From an uncultured Pirellulaceae bacterium (lineage in GTDB: Bacteria > Planctomycetota > Planctomycetia > Pirellulales > Pirellulaceae): a DNA stretch of 52,477 bases. The stretch spans positions 1 to 52,477 of the forward strand of contig CALJOA010000022.1 in assembly GCA_937981585.1 (NCBI GenBank). The letters run 5' to 3'. Every line of letters begins with the position of its first letter. Position 1 is the stretch's first letter. The notes beneath the pieces were generated by a model. That model ran no database searches and was not told where the DNA came from. It was given only the letters and a program-made list of their open reading frames with translations. The position numbers and the translations under genes are program-made. Shown in pieces: positions 36,338 through 46,026 of this stretch.

Positions 36338-37954
36338 CTACGCTGACTCGCTTTCATTGAAGCTTGAAAGCATCTGTTGGCCACGCCAAATCGCGTACGC
36401 CATCTGCCAATCGATTGGGGCCTGACCGTTGCCGTGTGAGAACCAGCGTACCGATTGACCATCAACAATTGCCGTTCCGGGTTGGCTATCGCGAGTCGCA
36501 TTGGCGACGACGATGATGTCGCCGAAAAAGCTGGCGGCAGTGATTGGTTCGAGCGCGTCAAAGGCTTCGGCCTCAAGATCACCGATCAGCCGGCGCCATT
36601 GGTTGGGGAACGCCTGTTGGGCACGCGACAACGGGATCTGGTAAATCTCATTGTGAACCGTTTGCCATCCGGCAAAAGCAGCGTATATGTCATCGGGCTC
36701 GAGGTGCCGGATGTCGGCGGCAAACGCATGTGTCATTGGACCGCAGATTCCAACGTTGGTATGTGTTTGCTCACCCGAGCCGTATGAATACTCAAACAGA
36801 AAACACTGCACAGGGTGATCGTAGCCGGGCCAGTACATTTCGCGGTTCTCGAGGAACTCAATGTTGCTGGGCGCCAGTCCCATTTGTTGCGGTTCGGAAA
36901 GCCAGATGGCCAAGTGGCTTTCCGCAATCGCGATCTCGCCTTGAAGCTCCAGTGAAATCTCGTTCTTGAACCCCAACTCTTCCGCGTAGGCCAGCGCCCT
37001 GAGTCGAGCTACCGGTTGATCTGCCAACTCGACCAAAGCCTGCTTGCCCATCTCGTCGCCAAGACGAATCAGCGCCGCGGCGGCTTCGGTTTGCACGCGT
37101 CGGTGTCGCAGGTTGAGTGCCTGATGAAGCTTTGGAATCGCGGGCTCGTGCTCCAGTTGCGCAAACGTGTCGCAAAGCGCCACAATCAGCGCGACCGAAT
37201 CCGAGACCAGCTGATTGATCTGCCGAACGTTGGAGCCAGGTGGGAAATCGCCTTCTTCGATCTTTCCCAACTGCCCAGCAACCAATCCCAACAATTCCGT
37301 TAATGCTTCGACGCGCTGCTCCGCCGGATGCTCGTCAACCAGTTTGTTGCGGTAGAAGTAATTGAACAGATCAAAAACGGCGGGTGCAATTTGAGAGTGA
37401 CTGGTCGCATGATTGATCAGCTGCGAGAACATTCCCGCCGGCGGTTCGAATCCGGGTTGCAAGAGCGGTGAAAACGCGAGCACGATTCCCAAGCGGTGTT
37501 CCGGTGGATCGTCGCAAATCAAATCCGTCCAGATTTGCATCGCTTCTTCATGGCCTTCAACGGCCAGCCAACGCAACAGGTGATTGCGGAGGTCGCTTTG
37601 GGTAGGTGTCAGCCGGTAAAGCGTTTGGATGTTCTGGTATCGATCTGGCCCCCAGACTCGCTCAGGATTGTCTTTGTCCTCGGCAACCTTTATTTCCCGT
37701 TGGACCAGTTGGTGAATGATGGGCTGAATCAATTGGTCAAAGTGAAGCGGATCATCTTCGCGTTCCGCCGTTTGGATGGATTCAGAGTCTCGGGCTTGTC
37801 TCAGTTCGTCACCGAAATCAAGTAATCGGTCAAGAAGCTCATCAACGTCGTGGTTGGACAGGCTAGGGATGGACTGAGCCAGACTGGCGATACGCGGCAG
37901 TTGAGCCGAGTCGTTGCGAGCTAAAAGAATGGCTTCAGTGATTTCGTTGATCAT
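36338..37954 (-). CDS. HEAT-like repeat protein of unknown function
   Basis: Unrecognised. The 538-residue protein has no signal peptide and is likely cytoplasmic. Residues about 150-340 contain helical repeats of HEAT character (LGIVLAFSPLLQPG, IPKLHQALNLRHRRVQTEAAAALIRLGDE, LRALAYAEELGFK). The last 190 residues form a different, Trp- and Tyr-rich domain (MYWPGYDHPVQCFLFEYSYGSGEQ, DDIYAAFAGWQTVHNEIYQ, RWFSHGNGQAPIDWQMAYAIWRGQQML). It begins at ATG and stands between the response regulator and the divergent DEAD-box gene. Confidence 0.7.
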   Translation of the reverse strand: MINEITEAILLARNDSAQLPRIASLAQSIPSLSNHDVDELLDRLLDFGDELRQARDSESIQTAEREDDPLHFDQLIQPIIHQLVQREIKVAEDKDNPERVWGPDRYQNIQTLYRLTPTQSDLRNHLLRWLAVEGHEEAMQIWTDLICDDPPEHRLGIVLAFSPLLQPGFEPPAGMFSQLINHATSHSQIAPAVFDLFNYFYRNKLVDEHPAEQRVEALTELLGLVAGQLGKIEEGDFPPGSNVRQINQLVSDSVALIVALCDTFAQLEHEPAIPKLHQALNLRHRRVQTEAAAALIRLGDEMGKQALVELADQPVARLRALAYAEELGFKNEISLELQGEIAIAESHLAIWLSEPQQMGLAPSNIEFLENREMYWPGYDHPVQCFLFEYSYGSGEQTHTNVGICGPMTHAFAADIRHLEPDDIYAAFAGWQTVHNEIYQIPLSRAQQAFPNQWRRLIGDLEAEAFDALEPITAASFFGDIIVVANATRDSQPGTAIVDGQSVRWFSHGNGQAPIDWQMAYAIWRGQQMLSSFNESESA

Positions 37955-38171
37955 TATTGGTTGGCTTTAAAGGAGTTGTTGACGACCAGCGATCGTCTCC
38001 CACACGCACGCTTCGGGTTGGATAATGAGTCTTTCGCGATTTATCCGTGTGTTCTGCGGGCTCAGATGGGAACTCGCGTTGACCATCTCTGTAGGTGCAG
38101 ATAGCCTATAAATACTGAAAAAATCGAATCTGAATGACTAATCAAATCACCTCGTCGAATCGTCTAATACT

Positions 38172-39404
38172 GTGGCTAAACAAGTCGTCAAACGCAAACA
38201 AATTTTATCTTTCGAACATATGGGTCTTTCGGACAAGACCTTGGCGACGCTTGAGCGGATAGGATACGAGAAACCGTCCCCCGTTCAGGCGGGAGTAATT
38301 CCCCTTGCGATGCAGGAATATGACGTAATTGGACAGGCGCGAACCGGCACGGGCAAAACAGCCGCCTTTGCAATTCCAATTCTTGAGCAGCTCGATTTGA
38401 GCGTTAAAAAGGCCAAGCCGCAAGCGTTGATTCTGACGCCGACTCGTGAGCTTGCCGTCCAAGTCGAAAATGAATTTCGACGCCTTTCCGACAAAGAACG
38501 CGTTCGCTGTGTTTGCCTCTACGGTGGTAAGCCAATCAAAGGCCAGATCAACCAGCTTGAAAAAGGTTGTCATGTCGTCGTTGGTACTCCCGGCCGCGTC
38601 ATCGATCATCTCAATCGCGGTACGTTGAACATCGATCAGTTGTGGTTTGTCGTTTTGGACGAAGCCGACAGGATGCTCGACATTGGATTCCGACCGGACA
38701 TCGAACGAATCCTCAGACGCTGCCCCAAGGAACGTCAAACGTTGTTGCTCAGCGCAACGTTGCCCGATCCGATTCGCCGGCTGGCCAAGCAATACATGTA
38801 TCGTCCCAAGGTGATTAACTTTTCCAAAGGTAAAGTCGCCGCGCAGACGATCGAACAGTTTTTCATGACCGTTCCTGCCGTCATGAAGTACGACATTCTG
38901 GTCAAGCTACTTCAGCGCGAAACTCCAGATCAGGCGATCATCTTCTGTCGAACCAAGCTTGGAACTGAACGGCTTTACCGGAAAGTCCTCAAGTCCGGAA
39001 TTTTCGACGGAGTGGGAACGCTTCACGGTGACATGTCACAATCGGCTCGCGATCGGATGATGAAAGATTTTCGCAGCGGCGCCGTCAAATATCTGTTTGC
39101 TACCGATGTGGTAGGACGAGGTATCGACATCACCAACGTCTCGCACATTATCAACTTCGACATTCCGAGTTTGAGCGAAGACTACGTTCACCGTGTCGGT
39201 CGAACCGGCCGAATGGGTAAGCAGGGCGTGGCCTATTCCTTTGTCACGCCGGAACAAAGCGGCGAGCAGAAGCAGATTGAAAAGCTGATCAACATGCCGC
39301 TTGTGCTTGATGAAATGCAGGATGAAATCGACGAGCTGCGCGAGACTATCGAGCCGAAACTACCTCCGGCAAAACCCAAAAAGCGATACCGACGCGCGTT
39401 GTAG
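38172..39404 (+). CDS. DEAD-box RNA helicase
   Basis: The 410-residue protein unwinds RNA duplexes with ATP. In order: Q motif (GYEKPSPVQAGVIPLAM), motif I ARTGTGKTAA, Ia PTRELA, Ib GTPGR, II DEAD, III SAT, then in the second lobe FCRT, ATDVVGRGID and HRVGRTGR. There is hardly any C-terminal extension (a short KPKKRYRRAL basic tail), so it is a minimal helicase of the RhlE/CshA kind. Start: GTG of AKQVVKRKQ; an ATG sixteen codons in is possible. The glnE gene starts 18 bp downstream and may be cotranscribed. Confidence 0.95.
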   Translation: MAKQVVKRKQILSFEHMGLSDKTLATLERIGYEKPSPVQAGVIPLAMQEYDVIGQARTGTGKTAAFAIPILEQLDLSVKKAKPQALILTPTRELAVQVENEFRRLSDKERVRCVCLYGGKPIKGQINQLEKGCHVVVGTPGRVIDHLNRGTLNIDQLWFVVLDEADRMLDIGFRPDIERILRRCPKERQTLLLSATLPDPIRRLAKQYMYRPKVINFSKGKVAAQTIEQFFMTVPAVMKYDILVKLLQRETPDQAIIFCRTKLGTERLYRKVLKSGIFDGVGTLHGDMSQSARDRMMKDFRSGAVKYLFATDVVGRGIDITNVSHIINFDIPSLSEDYVHRVGRTGRMGKQGVAYSFVTPEQSGEQKQIEKLINMPLVLDEMQDEIDELRETIEPKLPPAKPKKRYRRAL

Positions 39405-39422
39405 CGGGGCAGTGGTGTCTCC

Positions 39423-42400
39423 ATGTCAGGATCCGCGATTGAAAAACTCTCAGACGAACAAGCCGCAATTGCCTGGCTGGATGGTCTTGGTTTAGAGCAA
39501 CCCAAAACGGCGCTAACCAATCTGCGTCAGATCATCGGTTCAGATTTATCTGACGCTTCGAAACAGATTTTGCTCAATCGCGTCGAGCAGGAACTTCCGC
39601 AGCTCAGTGACCCGGACCGGTCGCTCAATAATCTTGAACGGTTTGTCGCACGCTTGAGTGATGGTGATGGCAAGAGCGAAAGCACTGGTGAATCCAAGGC
39701 TCAGTCGACGTCCTCAATCGCAGCGGAAATCCTGTCCCGTGATGATCGGGCGTTCGAAGGTTTGCTGACGATCTTTTCCACCAGTCAGTATCTGAGCGAC
39801 ATATTGATTCGAGATCCCGAGAGCTTTCGAACGAGTTGGCAAGCGAACTTGATTTCGCAGTCCAGCTTGATTCAGATTGTTTGCGGTGAAATCGACAACG
39901 CGGCAACGCTGAATGATGCGATGCTGGTGCTGCGGCGTTTTAAACATGACAACACTTTGCGGATCGCGATTTACGATTTGATTTACTCGATTCGCGTCGA
40001 GCAGATCACGATGCAGATTTCTCTAGTCGCTACCGCGATCGTTGAAGCGGCTTATCGGTGGGCCCGAAAACGGTTGTCGTCCAAGCTTGGTCAACCGATC
40101 AACGGAGAGGGCCAGCCGTGTGAGTTTGTCATTCTGGCGATGGGCAAGCTTGGTGGAATGGAGCTCAACTACTCCAGCGACATCGATCTGGTCATGGTCT
40201 ACGATCAAAACGGTTCAACTCAGGGAGGAGAATCGGCCAAAAGTGTCACCAATCAGGAGTTCTTTGGTCTCCTTTGTCGTGAGATGGTCAAACTGATCGG
40301 GGACTCGACCGAGCTGGGTGCGGCCTATCGAGTCGATCTGCGGCTTCGTCCTAACGGAGCCAGTGGCAGAATCTGCTCACAGTTTGATTCGATGATTCAG
40401 TACTACGATCTGCAAGGAAGGACTTGGGAGCGACAGGCGTTGATCAAAGCGTTACCGATTGCCGGTGATTTGGAGTTGGGACAACGATTGTTGAAAAAGC
40501 TCTCGCCGTGGATTTATCGGCGTAACCTCAGCCGTGCCGACATCACAGGAATCAAGGCACTTAAACGGAAGATCGAACGCCGCGCGATGGCGGCCGGAGA
40601 AGATCGGACCAACGTCAAAACTGGCCACGGTGGAATTCGAGATGTTGAGTTCGTGATTCAGTTTTTGCAGCTTCTCAACGGAGAGCTGGCCGCAGTTCGG
40701 GCAACCAATACCCTTGAAGCGATTCGCCGATTGGAGCGGGCACAATGTTTGTCGGCGGCCGAGTCAGCCGTGTTGACCCAGAATTATGAGTGGCTGCGGA
40801 AACTTGAGCATCGTTTGCAGTTGATGTTTGACATGCAAGTCCACACGATTCCCAGCGATGATTTTGAACTGACAAAAGTCGCCAAACGAATGGGATTCAA
40901 GGACCAACCCGGGCTCTCGGCGCTTCAGCAGTTCCAGCAAGTTCTTGCCGAGGCAACCGAAAGCAATCGAAAGATCCTCAACTATTTGTTGCATGATGCG
41001 TTTGGGCTCGCGTTCGGATCGCTCAGCGACAATCAAGGCAGGCAGCATCGGTTTGACCAGGAAGCCGTTCCGCTCGAGGTCGATCTGATTTTGGATCCTG
41101 ATCCCGATCCGGCGATGATCAAAGGCGTGCTGGAGCCCTACGGTTTCAAGAAAGTCGATCAGGCGCTAAGCAACCTGATGGAGTTGGCTCGGGAGCGGAC
41201 ACAATTTCTGTCGTCCAGGCGATGCAAACATTTTTTGGCGGGAGTCGCGCCAACGCTGTTGGCAGAATTGTCAAAGACCCCAGACCCGGATGCTTCGTTG
41301 ATCAAACTGGCGACGGTCAGCGATTGCCTTGGCGCCAAAGGCGTGTTGTGGGAGCTGTTCAGCTACAACCCGCCCACGCTTAGCCTCTACGTCCGGCTTT
41401 GTGCGTCGAGCGACTATCTGGTTGGGATTCTCAAAAGCAATCCGGGCATGATTGATGAGCTTGTTGACGCGCTTCAGATGGATCGACTGCCGACCAGAGA
41501 TTGGCTGCGTGAAAACATGAGAGAGATGAGCAAGGGTGCGGTTGATCTGTTACCGATCCTTCATAGCTTTAAAAACACGCAGCACATGCGGGTCGGCGTG
41601 CGGGATATCCTTGGTCGAGATGACGTTGTCGATACTCATCGGGGACTGTCTGAAATTGCCGAAGCGTGTCTGGTGACGGCGACGAAGTATCAAACTGATT
41701 TGATGATCGACAAGTATGCGAAGAAGGGCAGGGCAGAACAACTTAAGGAAATCGAAAATCCGCTGGTCATTCTGGGACTTGGAAAACTGGGCGGCCAAGA
41801 GCCAAACTACCACAGTGATCTCGATATCGTGTTTGTCTACAACTCAGATCCACAGGTGATCGAGCAGTTCGAATCCTGGCTTGAGGACGGAACCACGTGC
41901 CAGTTCTTTTTCAGCGAACTGGCTGCGGCGATTACCCGATTCGTTGGTCACTCGGATCGTTATGGTCGACTGTACGAAGTTGATGGACGGCTTCGGCCAA
42001 CTGGAAAAAGCGGTCCGCTTGCCGTGTCGCTGGACGAGTTTGAGCGATACTTTGCGTCGGGGCAGGGGCAGCTTTGGGAGCGTCAGGCACTTTGCAAAGC
42101 CCGTCCCGTTTTCGGAACTCAGGCCAATCGCGAGTCAGTGATGAAGTTGGTCGGCAAAGCGATCAATGAGCGCCGGTGGGAGGAACAATGGAGTTCCGAA
42201 ATTCGATCGATGCGAATAGCGATGCAAAAAGATTGTTCCGAAGACAATCTCAAGCGAGGTGCTGGAGGAACGGTTGACGTTGAATTCATCGTTCAGATGC
42301 TGCAGCTCAAGCACGCCAACGACGATCAATCGGTGCTCGTTCCGGGGACCCAGGACGCCATTGCAAGGTTCAAGACCAACGGCATTCTCGATGCTGAGAC

Positions 42401-42629
42401 GGCCGATCGTTTGGCTCAAGGGTATCAGCTGTTACGGAGTGTTGAGGCGCGGCTGAGATTGATGAACACGACGGCTCGGCACGACTTGCCGAGTGATCCA
42501 CAGCAACTGGCCAAGCTGGCGTACCTACTCAATTACGCAGACGCCCAACAGCTGCATGATGTCGTTGCCGAGCAGCGCAGAACAATTCGGGAGATTTTTG
42601 ACAGGATGTTGCCAGCGCCAAAAGCATAG
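39423..42629 (+). CDS. glnE: Bifunctional glutamine synthetase adenylyltransferase/deadenylase (GlnE)
   Basis: GlnE adds AMP to glutamine synthetase when nitrogen is plentiful and removes it when nitrogen is scarce, guided by PII. The 1068-residue protein (E. coli 946) has two nucleotidyltransferase domains: GKLGGMELNYSSDIDLVMVYD from about residue 237 and GKLGGQEPNYHSDLDIVFVYN from about residue 784, both with the GxGxxG-type loop and DxD pair. Each is followed by a helical domain with GGxxDVEF (HGGIRDVEFVIQFLQLL, AGGTVDVEFIVQMLQLK). It begins at ATG. Neither glnA nor glnB is nearby. The extra 120 residues lie mostly before the first catalytic domain and in the central linker. Confidence 0.95.
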   Translation: MSGSAIEKLSDEQAAIAWLDGLGLEQPKTALTNLRQIIGSDLSDASKQILLNRVEQELPQLSDPDRSLNNLERFVARLSDGDGKSESTGESKAQSTSSIAAEILSRDDRAFEGLLTIFSTSQYLSDILIRDPESFRTSWQANLISQSSLIQIVCGEIDNAATLNDAMLVLRRFKHDNTLRIAIYDLIYSIRVEQITMQISLVATAIVEAAYRWARKRLSSKLGQPINGEGQPCEFVILAMGKLGGMELNYSSDIDLVMVYDQNGSTQGGESAKSVTNQEFFGLLCREMVKLIGDSTELGAAYRVDLRLRPNGASGRICSQFDSMIQYYDLQGRTWERQALIKALPIAGDLELGQRLLKKLSPWIYRRNLSRADITGIKALKRKIERRAMAAGEDRTNVKTGHGGIRDVEFVIQFLQLLNGELAAVRATNTLEAIRRLERAQCLSAAESAVLTQNYEWLRKLEHRLQLMFDMQVHTIPSDDFELTKVAKRMGFKDQPGLSALQQFQQVLAEATESNRKILNYLLHDAFGLAFGSLSDNQGRQHRFDQEAVPLEVDLILDPDPDPAMIKGVLEPYGFKKVDQALSNLMELARERTQFLSSRRCKHFLAGVAPTLLAELSKTPDPDASLIKLATVSDCLGAKGVLWELFSYNPPTLSLYVRLCASSDYLVGILKSNPGMIDELVDALQMDRLPTRDWLRENMREMSKGAVDLLPILHSFKNTQHMRVGVRDILGRDDVVDTHRGLSEIAEACLVTATKYQTDLMIDKYAKKGRAEQLKEIENPLVILGLGKLGGQEPNYHSDLDIVFVYNSDPQVIEQFESWLEDGTTCQFFFSELAAAITRFVGHSDRYGRLYEVDGRLRPTGKSGPLAVSLDEFERYFASGQGQLWERQALCKARPVFGTQANRESVMKLVGKAINERRWEEQWSSEIRSMRIAMQKDCSEDNLKRGAGGTVDVEFIVQMLQLKHANDDQSVLVPGTQDAIARFKTNGILDAETADRLAQGYQLLRSVEARLRLMNTTARHDLPSDPQQLAKLAYLLNYADAQQLHDVVAEQRRTIREIFDRMLPAPKA

Positions 42630-42656
42630 TTTGTCGCTTCAACAACTATCCCTTAA

Positions 42657-43619
42657 CTACCCACCTGGGAATAGCTTCGTCGAGAGGTAACGCTCACCGA
42701 GATCCGGCAGCACGACCACAATCATTTTGTCTTTGTTCTCAGGTCGCTTGGCGACTTCGATCGCCGCTGCAGCGGCTGCACCGCAACTGATACCGCAGAA
42801 CAAACCTTCTTTGGTTGCCAGATCACGAGCCATCTGAATCGCTTGTTCGTCGTTGACGGTGACAACTTCATCAATGATGTCAACATTGAGAACGTCCGGG
42901 ATAAAGCCAGCGCCGATTCCCTGAATCGTGTGCTTTCCCGGCATCAGGTCTTCACCCGCTTTTCGCTGAGTGATGACTGGGCTGGTGACAGGTTCAACAG
43001 CAATCGAAATCAAACCGGGCTTTTTCTCTTTGAGGACTTCGCTGCAACCGGTGATCGTTCCGCCGGTTCCGACGCCTGAGACTAGGATGTCGATTTGTCC
43101 GTCGGTATCGCGCCAGATTTCCTGCGCGGTGGTTTGCCGATGAATTTCAGGGTTGGCGGGATTGTTGAACTGTTGCGGCATGAAATACTTGTCGCTGCTA
43201 CTGGCGATTTCAGTCGCCTTGCGAATCGCGCCGGGCATGCCTTCGGCGCCCGGAGTCAAAATCACCTCGGCACCCAGAGCCGCCACCAACCGGCGACGCT
43301 CGATCGACATCGAATCGGGCATTGTGACTTGCATCTTGTAGCCACGAGCAGCACAAACGTAAGCCAGCGCGATACCAGTGTTGCCGCTGGTTGGCTCAAT
43401 GATTGTTGTGTCTTCGTTGATCAGTCCATCTCTTTCGGCTGCGTCGATCATCGCACGACCGATTCGGTCTTTGATGCTCCACAACGGATTCATGTTCTCG
43501 ACTTTGGCTACCACATCAGCCACACAGCCATCAGTGACTCGTTGGAGCCTGACAAGCGGCGTGTTGCCGATGCTGTGAGTAATTTCCGAGAGAATACCGC
43601 GGGAATTTGAGGTCGACAT
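42657..43619 (-). CDS. cysK: Cysteine synthase A (O-acetylserine sulfhydrylase)
   Basis: CysK makes cysteine from O-acetylserine and sulfide with PLP. I start at the ATG of [10 protein letters not shown], with AGGAA 8 nt upstream, for 320 residues. Motifs: [13 protein letters not shown], the PLP lysine in [15 protein letters not shown] (Trp where most have Gly/Ala), [36 protein letters not shown] and the phosphate loop [10 protein letters not shown]. The C-terminal [15 protein letters not shown] ser-binding segment is intact. It converges with glnE, 27 bp apart, with no visible terminator between. Confidence 0.95.
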   Translation of the reverse strand: MSTSNSRGILSEITHSIGNTPLVRLQRVTDGCVADVVAKVENMNPLWSIKDRIGRAMIDAAERDGLINEDTTIIEPTSGNTGIALAYVCAARGYKMQVTMPDSMSIERRRLVAALGAEVILTPGAEGMPGAIRKATEIASSSDKYFMPQQFNNPANPEIHRQTTAQEIWRDTDGQIDILVSGVGTGGTITGCSEVLKEKKPGLISIAVEPVTSPVITQRKAGEDLMPGKHTIQGIGAGFIPDVLNVDIIDEVVTVNDEQAIQMARDLATKEGLFCGISCGAAAAAAIEVAKRPENKDKMIVVVLPDLGERYLSTKLFPGG

Positions 43620-43780
43620 AATCGTGTTCCTGATTTGAGTAGCGATGTGCTGAGTAGGTGCTATCGGCAAAGATCGGTTTTTGCCTTGACGTTGCCAGCA
43701 GCGAAATTATAGCAAAACTCGGAAAAGCAGGTCAACTTTGACGCCACCCTCGGAGCCAAACTCTGTCAGTGACCCTGAAT

Positions 43781-44220
43781 ATTGTTTTCATCTGGGTCAA
43801 TCTGCGCTTTATCCGTGGCCAGCTTTCGAAGGTTCTTGGCCACAGATCAAACACGGATGAGCACAGATTACTGCGTTGATTTGGGTTTGTTCGTGGGCAA
43901 TTCCGAGAGGTATCTGAATTGGCGATATCGAACTCAATCAGCCGATAGAGTCTTTCATAGCCGGCTTTTGGTCGGCGTAAATTCATGACGTCTCAAGTCG
44001 AATATTTTCATCTGTGTCAATCTGCGCTTTATCCGTGGCTAGCTTTCGAAGGTTCTTGGCCACAGATCAAACACGGATGAGCACAGATTACTGCGTTGAT
44101 TTGGGTTTGCCCGTGGGCAATTCCGAGAGGTGTCTGAATTGGCGATATCGAACTCAACCAGCCGATAGAGTCTTTCATAGCCGGCTTTTGGTCGGCGTAA
44201 ATTCATGACGTCTCAAGTCG
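43781..44220. repeat. Two tandem 220-bp repeats
   Basis: The block 43781-44000 is repeated at 44001-44220 with few differences (for example TTGTTCGTGG against TTGCCCGTGG, and a 3-bp length change near the left edge). Each unit holds an imperfect inverted pair, ATCTG-GTCAATCTGCG-like and CGGATGAGCACAGAT, around a loop containing TTCGAA, then ATGGC-free sequence ending TTCATGACGTCTCAAGTCG. The second unit stops 6 bp before the start of the nuclease-like gene. Short pieces resembling it (TTTATCCGTG) occur near 38.04 kb. No gene is supported inside; the remaining gap back to cysK is empty. Confidence 0.92.
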
Positions 44221-44226
44221 CAAACG

Positions 44227-44994
44227 ATGGAAACAACGCTTCACCGACAACTCAAAGACGAGTTCTGCGACCCCGGTTCCGAAATCGAGGTCAAGCTCGG
44301 CAAGTACCGCATCGATGTCGTCAATGGAAAACGTTTGATCGAGATCCAGCGCAGCAGCCTGTCTTCGATTCGCGACAAGGTTAACGACCTCTTGCAACAA
44401 GGATACATCGTCGACGTCGTTAAGCCGCTGGTCGCGCGGAAACAACTGGTGAAGCTGTCACGTAAAAACGGTGACGAAGTTGACCGGCGCTGGAGTCCTA
44501 AACGAGGGACGATTCTCGATCTGTTTGATGAGCTGATTTACTTTACGCGTGTCTTTCCCCATCCGAACCTGACGTTGATCGTTCCCATGATTCAAATCAG
44601 CGAGGTCCGTTACCCCGGCCGCGGCCGTCGGCGACGCAGAAGGAAGGGAGACTTTGTGATTCAAGATCGGTCGATTGTGAAGCTTCAGGAAGCCTGCTTT
44701 TTCCGCAGCGTACTTGATCTTCAAAAGCTGCTGCCAAGAAAGTTGCCCAAGGAATTTGGAACCAAGGAACTGGCCGCTGCACTCAAGACGCCCCGGCACC
44801 AAGCGCAACAGATCGCATACGTATTGCGCAAAACTGGAGCTGCGATTGAGATTGGCAAACAGGGAAACGCAATCATCTGCCGGTTGGCAAACAAACGAGA
44901 GTCGAAACAGTTGTTGGCTCAGAAGTCGTTTACCAGAAAGCCGTCATTTGAATTCATGCACCAACACGCCCAGCGCAAGGCGGCTCGGTCGTAG
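44227..44994 (+). CDS. Candidate PD-(D/E)xK nuclease-like protein with winged-helix C-terminus
   Basis: No named family recognised. In the 255-residue protein, residues 19-45 read EIEVKLGKYRIDVV then RLIEIQRSS, i.e. Asp30 followed by Glu39-x-Gln41, the layout of the PD-(D/E)xK core with Gln in place of Lys, as in CoiA-like and some restriction-type enzymes; Glu12 could be the helix acid. A run of Arg and Lys (GRGRRRRRRKG, about residues 130-140) would bind nucleic acid. Residues about 178-230 (TKELAAALKTPRHQAQQIAYVLRKTG) look like a winged helix. It may be a DNA-repair, competence or defence enzyme; this is inference. The ATG lies 6 bp after the tandem repeats. Confidence 0.68.
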   Translation: METTLHRQLKDEFCDPGSEIEVKLGKYRIDVVNGKRLIEIQRSSLSSIRDKVNDLLQQGYIVDVVKPLVARKQLVKLSRKNGDEVDRRWSPKRGTILDLFDELIYFTRVFPHPNLTLIVPMIQISEVRYPGRGRRRRRRKGDFVIQDRSIVKLQEACFFRSVLDLQKLLPRKLPKEFGTKELAAALKTPRHQAQQIAYVLRKTGAAIEIGKQGNAIICRLANKRESKQLLAQKSFTRKPSFEFMHQHAQRKAARS

Positions 44995-45075
44995 CTGGTC
45001 AATCTGCTCACAATCGGGTCCGAATTATCCAAAACTCATGATCCAAGTTCATATTGTTGCGGACGGATTCGTAAA

Positions 45076-45100
45076 GTAGCATGGCTGTCCCAGCCGCGAA
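45076..45100. repeat. Short palindrome GTAGCATGGCTG...CAGCC
   Basis: GGCTG-TCC-CAGCC forms a small hairpin preceded by GTAGCAT. The GTAGC start and -TCC- loop echo family B (GTAGC...GGCTCTCCGAGCC). Single copy here, so the link is tentative. The rest of the 255-bp gap before the next gene holds only a terminator. Confidence 0.4.
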
Positions 45101-45180
45101 CGGCCCCAAAAAAAGGACCGCTAGAGCGATGGTGTATCGTTGGATTGAGGCTCGTGCCTTATCATTCAATTCAGGGCATG

Positions 45181-45207
45181 AAAAAAGGCGACCCGCTGGC
45201 CGCCTTT
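45181..45207 (-). terminator. Rho-independent terminator of the NRDE-family gene
   Basis: On the minus strand AAAGGCG and CGCCTTTTTT form a stem around a 10-nt loop, ending in a T run, 43 bp after the stop codon of the NRDE-family gene. The plus strand lacks a matching T-tract. Confidence 0.85.
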
Positions 45208-45249
45208 GATTGGTTAGTTTTAAAGTTCCTGCTTCAGCAGCAAACGGCT

Positions 45250-46026
45250 CTACTGAACCTGGGCCTTGGAATGAGACTCCCGAAGTCCACGGCTGAGGAT
45301 ATCCCTCAGAAGCGGCGAATAGTCTTCGAACTTCGAGACATCAGGCGATCCGTTAGAGTACTGATATATCGCATCTCGAGGCTTCTTGCCCAGCGAAATC
45401 AAAGTCGAACTGACCGTACCGTAGTCTTTTTCCTTGACCACCATGCTTGGTCGGCCAGGAGCCGTTGGCGTTCGAGCCAGCACCTTGCTGGCAATCGCTA
45501 GGAACTTAACTGGAGAATCAAGCGTTTGCAGTGTCAAAAGTCGTTGGGCCATTCCCGAACGCTCGTCTCGCGGATCGTTGACGTCCTGGTTGCTGACGAT
45601 GCAAAGGCCTTGCTCCAGCTCAACTGCGTTGAGTTCGTTGCCAGCGTGAATTACCCAGCCTGACTCCGGATCAGCGACACAGAAGTTTGCCCCGCCATAT
45701 TGACCAGAATCCAGCTCTTCCATCCCCAGATCCAAAGCTTGCTGGGCAGAGCTGCATTTGAGCATTTCCCGAGCAAGAGAGCCTCTTGAGCGGGGATTCA
45801 TTGGAGTATCGAACTTTCGCCGGCGGATGACACCGACAAAAAGACCGTTTTGGTTCATTCCTAAATATGTTCCACCGGTATGCTGGTCGATACTGGCCAA
45901 AATCCGGGGTTTGCCTGACTGAATTGACGGAGCGGGGCAGATTTGGTCCAGCGGCTCTTCACGGTTATATGCAACCAAAATCGGAGCTTCTGGAACCAAA
46001 TGATATACGATTGCCAATAGGCTCAT
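45250..46026 (-). CDS. NRDE-family protein (TANGO2-like)
   Basis: The 258-residue protein belongs to the NRDE/TANGO2 group: it starts LLAIVYHLVPEAPILVAYNREEPLDQ, with NREE (residues 21-24) in place of NRDE, then GTYLGMNQNGLFVGVIRRR and the GSLAREMLKCSSAQQAL helix. Residues about 110-140 read GGANFCVADPESGWVIHAGNE, and CIVSNQD follows, again typical. The N-terminal nucleophile is usually Cys in the Ntn-hydrolase relatives, but here residue 2 is Ser, which could serve. The cellular role of this family in bacteria is unclear; haem or lipid handling is discussed for the eukaryotic members. ATG start; terminator downstream. Confidence 0.85.
   Translation of the reverse strand: MSLLAIVYHLVPEAPILVAYNREEPLDQICPAPSIQSGKPRILASIDQHTGGTYLGMNQNGLFVGVIRRRKFDTPMNPRSRGSLAREMLKCSSAQQALDLGMEELDSGQYGGANFCVADPESGWVIHAGNELNAVELEQGLCIVSNQDVNDPRDERSGMAQRLLTLQTLDSPVKFLAIASKVLARTPTAPGRPSMVVKEKDYGTVSSTLISLGKKPRDAIYQYSNGSPDVSKFEDYSPLLRDILSRGLRESHSKAQVQ

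Noticed and set aside
43781-44220. Tandem repeats considered as a CRISPR array
   Set aside because: Only two units, 220 bp each, with no spacers and no cas genes.
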